Shown: in pieces, positions 1 to 5,310 of the stretch | How positions within the stretch are numbered: the first letter of the stretch is position 1 | How the letters are laid out: every line of letters begins with the position of its first letter | Assembly: GCA_038239195.1 (NCBI GenBank) | Contig: JBBSEZ010000437.1 | Coordinates: 1 to 8,308, forward strand | Direction of reading: 5' to 3' | DNA length: 8,308 bases | Source: JBBSEZ01 sp038239195 | GTDB taxonomy: Bacteria > Planctomycetota > Planctomycetia > Gemmatales > Gemmataceae | The notes under the pieces: model-generated | The model's database searches: none | The model's input: only the letters and a program-made list of their open reading frames with translations | Told to the model about the DNA's origin: nothing | Made by a program: the position numbers and the translations under genes

Positions 1-30
1 AGCCGTCCGGACGGCTCAGGAGAGCCGTCC
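1..30. repeat. AGCCGTCC palindromic repeat / hairpin
   Basis: Three copies of the octamer AGCCGTCC alternate in orientation: 1-8 forward, 9-16 reverse, 23-30 forward. Positions 1-16 form a perfect 16-base palindrome, and 9-17 pairs perfectly with 22-30 (9 bp) around a 4-base loop. It lies about 30 bases beyond the stop codon of the - strand gene at 59-1438, so it could act as a factor-independent stop or mRNA 3' stabiliser for that transcript. There is no T-run on either side, so it is not a classical intrinsic terminator. It may equally be a member of a dispersed intergenic repeat family. The window starts at its edge, so it may continue to the left. Confidence 0.6.
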
Positions 31-58
31 TACAGCAAACCAACTCCTGCCGCTCGCC

Positions 59-1438
59 TTAGCGCCCTCCGCCCGCCAGCCCCGCCACGGTAGGCGGAGC
101 GGCAAGCGGCGGCTCCTTGTACTGCACCTGCTGTATCTGCTGCACCGGAGCACTCGCTGGCAGTTCGCGCAACGGCATCGGCGGGACCAACGGGCTCAGG
201 CTGGACGACCCGCGCGCCGCGGGCGGCGCGCCGCGGCCCGAGGGCCCTGCCGGCGGGCTCATGCCGGGCGGCAAAGTCATGCCGGGCGGCATCCCCATCC
301 CTGGAGGCAGGCCCATGCCCGTCGGGAGGCTCATGCCCGGGGGCAACCCCATGCCGGGCGGGAGGCCCATGCCGGGGCCGGCCATCATGGGCGACCGGGG
401 GCCAAGAGGCCCGAACGGGCCCATCGCCCCGGCGGGCGGCATGGGAGGCCCGATCGGCGCCTTGGGCGCGAACGGGTCGGGGGCGTCCAGGGGCGGGGTG
501 TTGGGCGCTTCGAGGTCGATGTTGCCCAGGCGGACGATCAGCAGGATGCTGCCGCGGCGCTGGGCCTCGACGATCGGATCGACGCCCGGCTCGAGGCGCG
601 ATGAGACGACCTCATCGGGGCCGGTGGCGGCCAGGTCCTGGAACTGCGGATCGGGGAGGTAGACGACCTTGACGACGAGGTTGCCGGCGGTCACCTGCTC
701 GAAGTCTTCCTCGGTGATGCTCACGGGCACGGCGCTGTGGGCGAGGAAGGTGCAGGTACGCGCCTTGGCGGGCACGACCTCGAGGGTGGGGTAGAGGTCG
801 AGCCCTGGCCGGCCGGGGATGTCGCTCAGTTTGAGCCGGTAGATCGACGCCTGGAGGAAGTTGTAGCGAGCCGGGGCCTCCAGGTACTGGGGGCTGAACC
901 CGGGCCGGCCGTCGGCGCGCGGCGCATACCACGAGATCTTCATCCCGGGCGGGCCGACGAAGCGAACGGCCGTTCGCGAGATGGCGAAGGGGGAGTTCGC
1001 GGACGTGATGGCGCCGATGGCGGCGACTGCCCCGGGGGGGCCGCCGATGGGCGGCAGCCCGGGCGGCAGGGGCATTCCGGGAGGGGCGATGCCGGGAGGA
1101 AGCGGCGGCGCGCCGCCAGCCGTCATGATCCCGGGGCCGTTCGCAGCGCCGGCGGCCAGCGCTGCCTGGAACACCTCCGGGGGGAGCTGCTTGGCAATCG
1201 CGGCGCGGGCGTAGTCGGCGCCGGAGAGCGGCGCGGGCTGTTCGGCCGAGGCGGTGATCGGCACGGGCTGGCCGTACGGCCCGATCAAGTTGGGGGCCTC
1301 GGAGTAATACCGGGGCCCGACCCTCGCCCCATCGGGCTGGGCCGTCCAGGCCTGGCTCATGAAATTGCCCGCCAGGGCGGGGGCAACCCAGCCGCCAAGG
1401 GCGGCCAGCATTCCTACGGTTCGGAGTGTTCGACGCAT
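59..1438 (-). CDS. Secreted Pro/Gly/Met-rich protein of unknown function
   Basis: This 459-residue protein begins with a Sec-type signal peptide: MRRTLR, then a hydrophobic stretch, with likely cleavage after ALA at residue 23. It should therefore be exported. Residues 100-145 and 310-400 are low-complexity Pro/Gly/Met/Ala segments. Between them lies a compact core (about 148-310) with ordinary composition, including PTLEVVPAKART around 217-228 and a beta-rich stretch through VVKVVYLPDP. The core resembles hypothetical proteins I associate with Planctomycetes; I know no function for it. The second low-complexity segment is a run of GMGLPP-like hexapeptides (356-396). The C-terminus has a short Gln-rich patch (433-439). 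The start is supported by AGGGGGA (complement of 1445-1451) spaced 7 bases upstream. The gene is divergent from the LolA-like gene. A structural, envelope-associated or surface role is a guess from the signal peptide and composition. The existence of the gene is well supported; its function is unknown. Confidence 0.85.
   Translation of the reverse strand: MRRTLRTVGMLAALGGWVAPALAGNFMSQAWTAQPDGARVGPRYYSEAPNLIGPYGQPVPITASAEQPAPLSGADYARAAIAKQLPPEVFQAALAAGAANGPGIMTAGGAPPLPPGIAPPGMPLPPGLPPIGGPPGAVAAIGAITSANSPFAISRTAVRFVGPPGMKISWYAPRADGRPGFSPQYLEAPARYNFLQASIYRLKLSDIPGRPGLDLYPTLEVVPAKARTCTFLAHSAVPVSITEEDFEQVTAGNLVVKVVYLPDPQFQDLAATGPDEVVSSRLEPGVDPIVEAQRRGSILLIVRLGNIDLEAPNTPPLDAPDPFAPKAPIGPPMPPAGAMGPFGPLGPRSPMMAGPGMGLPPGMGLPPGMSLPTGMGLPPGMGMPPGMTLPPGMSPPAGPSGRGAPPAARGSSSLSPLVPPMPLRELPASAPVQQIQQVQYKEPPLAAPPTVAGLAGGGR
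251..373 (-). repeat. 18-base coding tandem repeat (GMGLPP hexapeptides)
   Basis: Nearly seven imperfect 18-base units on the - strand encode hexapeptides of the form G-M-x-L-P-P (variants GMSLPT, GMGMPP, GMTLPP), residues 356-396 of the secreted protein. The unit length keeps the reading frame, so copy number can change without breaking the gene. The segment probably forms an extended, flexible proline-rich linker or surface region. Methionine every six residues is unusual for such a linker. Confidence 0.8.
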
Positions 1439-1472
1439 GCGCGTTCCCCCTGGGTTGTTTGCTCGGGGCGCC

Positions 1473-1492
1473 GCGCCGGCCCCAGCCGGCGC
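1473..1492. repeat. Perfect 8-bp inverted repeat in the divergent intergenic region
   Basis: GCGCCGGC at 1473-1480 and its exact reverse complement at 1485-1492 flank a 4-base CCCA loop. It sits 35 bases upstream of the - strand start (1438) and 125 bases upstream of the + strand start (1618), probably in the 5' leader or promoter of the - strand gene. It has no T-run. It could be an mRNA leader hairpin or an operator. In sequence this GC-rich, a chance palindrome is also plausible. Confidence 0.3.
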
Positions 1493-1541
1493 ATCTTGCC
1501 GGCCCGGCCGCGGCGCAGCCCGGACGGAAGCAATTCCTCTT

Positions 1542-1568
1542 TTGTCTGCGGGTGCCTGTGGGTATAAG
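1542..1568 (+). promoter_or_regulatory. Possible sigma-70-type promoter for the LolA-like gene
   Basis: A TATAAG hexamer (1563-1568) stands out in GC-rich sequence and is preceded by TTGTCT (1542-1547) with a 15-base spacer, shorter than the usual 16-18. If used, transcription would start near 1575 and leave a leader of about 40 bases before the ATG at 1618. The AT-rich patch at 1531-1546 is the only other soft spot in this divergent region. I could not identify a convincing promoter for the - strand gene. Confidence 0.35.
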
Positions 1569-1617
1569 TCGGCGCGCGGCTCGACGGATCTTTCGCCAAA
1601 CTCGGAAGGCGCTACCC

Positions 1618-2544
1618 ATGCGTTTGTATCGCTTTCTCCCGCTCCTCTTGCCAGTTGGCGCCCTTGTGCTGCTCACCGGTGCCCTGAAGGTCCCGAGCGG
1701 CTCGGCCCCCGCCCGGCCCGAGCCAACGCTCGAGGACGGCCTGGACGGCGCGGCCGCCAACGTCGCAGCCGAGCGTGCCCTGGATCAGGCGATTGCTACC
1801 CTGTCCTCGCCGCGCGCGAACTGGTTGGCGACCGACGTCTGGCAGAAGGTGCGCCTGCCCGACTTCGAGTACGAGGCCACGGGTCGCTACGTCCGAGCCC
1901 CCCACGACCGGTTCCGGCTGGAGCTCCGCGCCCGGCCCCGCGGCGGCAACGAAGGCGCCGTCTTGCTGGTGAGCGACGGCACGACGCTGTGGGAGGCCGA
2001 GCGAGCGGGCGGGGACACCTGGGAGTCGGTGTCGCGCCTGCGCCTGGCCGACGTCCTCGCCAGGGGGGACACCCGAGCGAGCGCGCCGGCGGGGCGCGAG
2101 GAGCTCCTGCGCGGGCCCACGTTCACGGGAGTGGTGCCTCTGCTGCGCAACTTGCGCCGTCGCATGCGCTGGGTGGCCCGCGAGGAACTGTCCAGCAGCG
2201 AGGTGCGCCTGAGCGGCACCTGGCCGCCCAATAAGGTGGCGGAGCTGATGAAGGAGGACGAGCCCTGGCCGGAGGGCATGCCGCGCCGCTGCCGGCTGGT
2301 CCTGGACACGCGCAGCGCCTGGCCCAAGCGCATCGAGTGGTGGGGGCCGACGTCTCCGGGCGGCGCCAACGTGCAACTGGCCGAGATGGAGTTGCGGGCG
2401 CCGGTGATCGGCCAGCCGATGCCCGACGACGTCGCCGCCAGCACCTTCAGCTTCGACCCGGGCACGATCCCCGTGACCGACATGACGACCCGCGCCGGCC
2501 GCAAGCTCAGCGCCCGCGCCCAGCACTTCGCGGGCGTGCGCTGA
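1618..2544 (+). CDS. Exported LolA-like (outer-membrane lipoprotein-sorting-type fold) protein
   Basis: The 308-residue product starts with a short basic N-terminus and a hydrophobic segment (residues 5-23), which reads as a signal peptide or membrane anchor. No lipobox cysteine follows, so it is not a lipoprotein. Residues about 85-130 (YEATGRYVRAP, DRFRLEL, VLLVSDGTTLWE) have the alternating beta pattern of LolA/LppX-like domains, where a 'was this made visible in the substrate' strand ends in SDG..LW. Residues 223-282 (CRLVLD, KRIEWWG, AEMELRAPVIG, ASTFSFDPG) match the later strands, which commonly end in F.FDPG. Such proteins bind lipid or lipoprotein acyl chains in the periplasm; many planctomycete paralogues have no known substrate. 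The open frame extends upstream to 1426, but the ATG at 1618 is preferred because GGAAGG (1604-1609) lies 8 bases before it and the signal peptide starts there. The family call rests on pattern resemblance only. Confidence 0.8.
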   Translation: MRLYRFLPLLLPVGALVLLTGALKVPSGSAPARPEPTLEDGLDGAAANVAAERALDQAIATLSSPRANWLATDVWQKVRLPDFEYEATGRYVRAPHDRFRLELRARPRGGNEGAVLLVSDGTTLWEAERAGGDTWESVSRLRLADVLARGDTRASAPAGREELLRGPTFTGVVPLLRNLRRRMRWVAREELSSSEVRLSGTWPPNKVAELMKEDEPWPEGMPRRCRLVLDTRSAWPKRIEWWGPTSPGGANVQLAEMELRAPVIGQPMPDDVAASTFSFDPGTIPVTDMTTRAGRKLSARAQHFAGVR

Positions 2545-2601
2545 CCTTCCGGCTGGGCGAACGCGCCCGCGCCGCCTACTCTGGCAAGGGAGGGCGGGGC
2601 G

Positions 2602-3954
2602 ATGAAGCGCGTGCGCATCGGCAACGGCTGCGGGTTCTGGGGCGACAACCTCGACGCGCCGATCGCGCTGGCCGAGCGGGGGCGGCTCGACTACCTGACG
2701 CTCGAATACCTTGCCGAACTGACCATGTCCATTCTGGCGCTTCAGAAGCAGCGCGACGCCGCCGCGGGCTTCGCGACCGACTTCCTCGACGTCCTCGAGC
2801 GCCTGGTCCCCGTTCTCAAGCAACAGCCCGGCCTCAAGATCGTCACCAACGCCGGGGGCATGAGCCCGGGTGCGTGCGCGACCCGGGCGCGGGCCATCCT
2901 CGACAAGGGAGGGCTGGGCGCGCGGCGCGTCGCGACCGTGGCAGGGGACGACCTCCTGCCCCAGTTCGACGCGCTGCTCGCGGCGGGACACGCGCTGACC
3001 AATCTCGACACCGGAGCGCCCCTCGGCACGGTGCGCGAGCGCCTGGTTAGCGCCAATGCCTACCTGGGAAGTGCGCCGATCGTGGAGGCGCTTCGGCGGG
3101 GGGCAGACGTCGTCATCACCGGGCGCGTGGCCGACGCTGCTCTGACCGTGGCGCCGGCGGCGCACGAACTGGGGTGGCGGCTCGACGACTGGGACCGGCT
3201 CGCCGCGGGCACGGTGGCCGGGCACCTCATCGAGTGCGGCGCCCAGGCGACGGGGGGACTGTGGTGCAACTGGCAAGACCTCGATGACCTGGCGGCCGTT
3301 GGCTACCCGCTCGTCGAGGTGGAGGCCGATGGCGGTTTCGTCCTCACCAAACCGCCCGGCACGGGGGGGGCGGTCAACCTCGAGACGGTCGGCGAACAAC
3401 TGCTCTACGAGGTAGGCGACCCGGCCGCGTACCTGACGCCCGACGTCACCGCCGACTTCACCAGCGTCGCCCTCGCGGAGGTGGGCCCCGACGAGGTGCG
3501 GGTGACGCGCGCGCGGGGCCGGCCTGCCACCGACACCTACAAGGTGTCGATCGCCTACCGCGATGGCTACGCGGCGAGCGGGACGCTGGTCATCGCGGGG
3601 CCCGGCGCGCCCGCGAAAGCGCGGCGCTGCGGCGAGATCGTACTGGAGCGGCTGCGCCGGGCCGGCTGCGCTCCCCAGCAGAGCAACATCGAGTGCCTGG
3701 GGGCTGGCGACAGCCTACCGGGCGTGCTGCCGGCGGTCGATGCGCCGGAGGTGATGTTGCGCGTGACGGTGCGCGACGCGCGCAAGGCGGTGGTGGAGCG
3801 CTTCACGAAGGAGCTGGCGCCCCTGGTCACGTCGGGCCCGCCGGGCGTCACCGGCTACACCACAGGGCGCCCCTCGGTGCGCGAGGTGTTCGCGTACTGG
3901 CCGGCGCTGCTGGCCAAGAGCGCGGTCACGCCCGTCGTTCGGGTGACAGGGTGA
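2602..3954 (+). CDS. AtuA-family protein, N-terminal (DUF1446) part as a stand-alone gene
   Basis: The 450-residue protein has the recognisable order of AtuA/DUF1446 motifs: an N-terminal GNGCGFWGDNLDAP with LDYLTLEYLAE (residues 7-39), TNAGGMSP (82-89), TGRVADAALTVAP (173-185), GHLIECGAQATGG (207-219), and a KPPGTGG..NLETVGEQLLYEVGDPAAYLTPDV region. AtuA was named from the Pseudomonas acyclic terpene utilisation cluster; its biochemical role is not established, and relatives often sit beside leucine/terpenoid acyl-CoA genes. It is probably cytoplasmic: no signal peptide or membrane segment is visible. Pseudomonas AtuA carries a further C-terminal domain of roughly 100 residues; here that domain is encoded by the next gene. 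The start has GGGAGGG (2588-2594) 7 bases upstream. The stop codon TGA (3952-3954) is formed by the inverted octamer repeat, so the last residues (VTG) are repeat-encoded. Confidence 0.9.
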   Translation: MKRVRIGNGCGFWGDNLDAPIALAERGRLDYLTLEYLAELTMSILALQKQRDAAAGFATDFLDVLERLVPVLKQQPGLKIVTNAGGMSPGACATRARAILDKGGLGARRVATVAGDDLLPQFDALLAAGHALTNLDTGAPLGTVRERLVSANAYLGSAPIVEALRRGADVVITGRVADAALTVAPAAHELGWRLDDWDRLAAGTVAGHLIECGAQATGGLWCNWQDLDDLAAVGYPLVEVEADGGFVLTKPPGTGGAVNLETVGEQLLYEVGDPAAYLTPDVTADFTSVALAEVGPDEVRVTRARGRPATDTYKVSIAYRDGYAASGTLVIAGPGAPAKARRCGEIVLERLRRAGCAPQQSNIECLGAGDSLPGVLPAVDAPEVMLRVTVRDARKAVVERFTKELAPLVTSGPPGVTGYTTGRPSVREVFAYWPALLAKSAVTPVVRVTG

Positions 3955-3979
3955 CAAGGTGACAAGGTGAGGGGGTGAG
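3940..3979 (-). repeat. Octamer array, inverted arm (GTCACCCT family)
   Basis: Five successive 8-base units on the + strand read CGGGTGAC, AGGGTGAC, AAGGTGAC, AAGGTGAG and GGGGTGAG. They are the reverse complement of the GTCACCCT/GTCACCTT octamers at 4040-4100; the last two units are degenerate. The array overlaps the last codons and stop of the DUF1446 gene and supplies the G-rich sequence just before the next start codon. Confidence 0.85.
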
Positions 3980-4086
3980 GAGATGGGCACAGCGAAGGTA
4001 GACGAAAAGGCCAAGGAGCACGAGCCGACGGACGGCCCAGTCACCCAGTCACCCTGTCACCCTGTCACCTTGTCACCCTGTCACCC
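3941..4086 (+). promoter_or_regulatory. Long hairpin around the start of the AtuA C-terminal-domain gene
   Basis: Pairing 3941-3978 with 4049-4086 gives 36 of 38 positions paired: 24 uninterrupted Watson-Crick pairs (3941-3964 with 4063-4086), one mismatch, 5 pairs, one mismatch, then 7 pairs including one G-U. The loop is 70 nt (3979-4048). In RNA this would bury the stop codon of the upstream gene and the best Shine-Dalgarno candidate, AGGGGG (3970-3975), while leaving the ATG (3983) in the loop near the stem base. Because the arms are periodic, registers shifted by 8 bases are also possible. A role in translational control, mRNA stability or partial uncoupling of the two genes is inference. 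It may simply be a dispersed repeat element. No T-run follows, so it is not a standard terminator. Confidence 0.5.
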
Positions 4087-4438
4087 TGTCACCTTGTCAC
4101 AGCTCGCTCACGGCCGCAGCGGCGACAAGGGCAATCACGCCAACGTCGCGGTGCTCGCCTACACTCCCGCGGGCCATGCCTGGCTGCGCGAACACCTGAC
4201 GGCCGAGGTAGTGCAGCGCTACTTCGAGCGCCTGGGGCCGTCGTGCGTGGTGCGCTACGAGGCGCCCAACTTGCTCGGCCTGAATTTCCTCCTTCACGAC
4301 GTTCTGGCCGGCGGGGCCAGCCGGTCGCTGCGCGCCGACACCCAGGGCAAGACGCTCGCCCTGGCCCTGCTGCGCATGCCGCTGCCGCGCCCGGACAACC
4401 TCGACGAGATGCTGCGCCCGCAGAGGAAGCAACCATGA
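3983..4438 (+). CDS. AtuA C-terminal-domain protein with repeat-encoded N-terminus
   Basis: The 151-residue frame ends in a clear AtuA C-terminal domain (about residues 40-137): the hallmark RSGDKGNHANVAV (45-57), then YEAPNLLGLNFLLHDVL and SLRADTQGK. This domain is normally fused to the C-terminus of DUF1446 and is presumed to work with it, so the product probably forms a complex with the preceding protein. Residues 1-18 are a hydrophilic Lys/Glu-rich leader of no recognised type. Residues 20-40 are an 8-residue repeat (VTxSPCHP) translated from the octamer array, including two CHP motifs. ATG 3983 is the only ATG before the domain, with AGGGGG 7 bases upstream, although that site lies in a predicted stem. 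A TTG at 4094 would start just at the domain but has no ribosome site. The stop overlaps the next start in an ATGA, indicating translational coupling. The domain call is strong; the true N-terminus is uncertain. Confidence 0.8.
   Translation: MGTAKVDEKAKEHEPTDGPVTQSPCHPVTLSPCHPVTLSQLAHGRSGDKGNHANVAVLAYTPAGHAWLREHLTAEVVQRYFERLGPSCVVRYEAPNLLGLNFLLHDVLAGGASRSLRADTQGKTLALALLRMPLPRPDNLDEMLRPQRKQP
4040..4100 (+). repeat. Octamer array, direct arm (GTCACCCT/GTCACCTT)
   Basis: Seven full 8-base units plus GTCAC follow without spacers: one GTCACCCA, then the order CCCT, CCCT, CCTT repeated twice. The sequence therefore has a second-order 24-base unit (4048-4071) duplicated exactly at 4072-4095. Since 24 is a multiple of three, it stays in frame and encodes the VTLSPCHP octapeptide. 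I recall similar octamer runs between planctomycete genes, but I cannot verify this here. Confidence 0.9.
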
Positions 4439-5220
4439 GCGAGGAAGTGGTGACCTACGAGAGGCGCGGCGTCACCGCGCTGCTGACGCTCAACCGGCCC
4501 GACCGGCGCAACGCGCTGAGTCGCGCCCTGATCGTCGCGCTCGGCGAGGCCATTGCCCGCGCCGGGGCAGACAGCGCCGTCCGGGCGGTGGTGCTGACCG
4601 GGGCGGGGGCCTCCTTCTGCGCCGGCATGGACCTGGCGGAGCTCCAGCAATCGCTGGGGGCGCGGGCGGAAGAAAGCCCGGTGTGGGACGACGCGCTGCG
4701 CCTGGCGGCGGTGTACGAGAGCCTTTACGCGCTGCCGAAGCCGACCGTGGCGGCGGTGAACGGCGCCGCTGTCGCGGGCGGGGCGGGGCTGGTGTCGGTG
4801 TGCGATCTGGCGCTGGCGGCGCCGGGGGCGAAGTTCGGCTATCCCGAGGCGCGCCGGGGGCTGGTCGCCGCGATGGTGATGCCGCACCTGATGCGCCACG
4901 TCGGGGAGCGGATGGCCCGCTATCTGCTCCTTACCGGAGAGCTGATCGACGCGACCGAGGCCCAGCAGTCGGGCCTCGTCAACGCGGTGGTGCCCGCGGA
5001 GGAGTTGGTGGCGCGCGCGCTGGGTTGGTGCCGGTCTTGCGCCGAGGGGGGGCCGGCCGCGCTGGCGCGCACGAAGGAGCTGTTGAAGTCGTTCTCGCAC
5101 CAGGCGCTCTCGGTGGAGGAGGCGGCCAGGGCCAGCGCGGCCCCGCGCCTGACGGACGAGTGCCGGCAAGGCCTGGAGGCGTTCTTCGCCAAACGGCCCG
5201 CGCCGTGGGCGCCGGACTGA
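4435..5220 (+). CDS. Enoyl-CoA hydratase/isomerase family protein, LiuC/AtuE (methylglutaconyl-CoA hydratase)-like
   Basis: The 261-residue length and motif order fit the crotonase family: LNRPDRRNALS (19-29), the first oxyanion-hole segment SFCAGMDL (60-67), VNGAAVAGGAGLVSVCD (108-124) and FGYPEARRGL (134-143), then GERMARYLLLTGELIDA and GLVNAVVP. Aligned by eye with rat enoyl-CoA hydratase, the Glu164 equivalent is present (E138) but the Glu144 position is Gly118. That Gly, plus the GLVAAMVMPHL segment, resembles bacterial 3-methylglutaconyl-CoA/isohexenylglutaconyl-CoA hydratases as I remember them, which fits the AtuA neighbours. Expected reaction: reversible hydration of a branched 2,3-unsaturated acyl-CoA in the cytoplasm. 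The ATG overlaps the preceding stop (ATGA), and GAGGAA (4423-4428) lies 6 bases upstream, so it is the third gene of the trio. An isomerase or other crotonase activity is possible. The superfamily is certain; the substrate is inferred. Confidence 0.92.
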   Translation: MSEEVVTYERRGVTALLTLNRPDRRNALSRALIVALGEAIARAGADSAVRAVVLTGAGASFCAGMDLAELQQSLGARAEESPVWDDALRLAAVYESLYALPKPTVAAVNGAAVAGGAGLVSVCDLALAAPGAKFGYPEARRGLVAAMVMPHLMRHVGERMARYLLLTGELIDATEAQQSGLVNAVVPAEELVARALGWCRSCAEGGPAALARTKELLKSFSHQALSVEEAARASAAPRLTDECRQGLEAFFAKRPAPWAPD

Positions 5221-5263
5221 TCGACCATCGTGGGGCGATGCTTTCGCGGAAGCGGGAGGGCCC

Positions 5264-5269
5264 TACAAT
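5264..5269 (+). promoter_or_regulatory. Possible -10 element (TACAAT) for the 162-residue gene and ppc
   Basis: TACAAT is one mismatch from the consensus TATAAT and lies in the 90-base gap after the hydratase gene, 41 bases before the next ATG. The matching -35 region (about 5241-5246, CTTTCG, 17-base spacer) is poor. A weak 5-bp hairpin, CATCG/CGATG at 5225-5229 and 5236-5240, followed by CTTTC, could mark the end of the upstream transcript. Together they suggest that a new transcription unit begins here, but the evidence is light. Confidence 0.35.
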
Positions 5270-5310
5270 CGACAGGAGGACGGCATTCGGGCCCGCCGGG
5301 GGAGGAGATC

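Noticed and set aside
117..662. A 181-codon + strand open frame opposite the hexapeptide repeat, with apparent Gly/Pro/Met repeats
   Set aside because: Its repeats merely mirror the repetitive DNA of the - strand gene; no ribosome site or domain supports it.
612..1760. A 382-codon - strand open frame overlapping the secreted-protein gene in another frame
   Set aside because: The alternative frame (59-1438) has a signal peptide, a ribosome site and an ordered core; this one is Arg/Pro-rich shadow.
1612..3399. A 595-codon - strand open frame across the LolA-like and DUF1446 genes
   Set aside because: It crosses two real genes and the gap between them, and its sequence is Arg/Gly/Ala/His-rich without motifs.
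3941..4086. The hairpin as an intrinsic terminator
   Set aside because: There is no T-run after the stem, the loop is 70 nt, and the following gene is tightly linked to the next one.
3940..4100. Octamer arrays considered as a CRISPR array or replication iterons
   Set aside because: Units are 8 bases with no spacers, so it is not CRISPR. Iterons would normally accompany a replication initiator gene or AT-rich DNA, neither of which is present.
4094..4438. TTG at 4094 as the start of the AtuA C-terminal-domain gene
   Set aside because: It would give a clean domain-only protein, but the sequence upstream is the octamer array with no ribosome-binding site; kept only as an alternative.
5230..5310. 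An upstream in-frame ATG giving a 189-residue version of the protein before ppc
   Set aside because: There is no good ribosome site before 5230, the possible promoter -10 lies inside the extension, and a strong GGAGGAG precedes the ATG at 5311.
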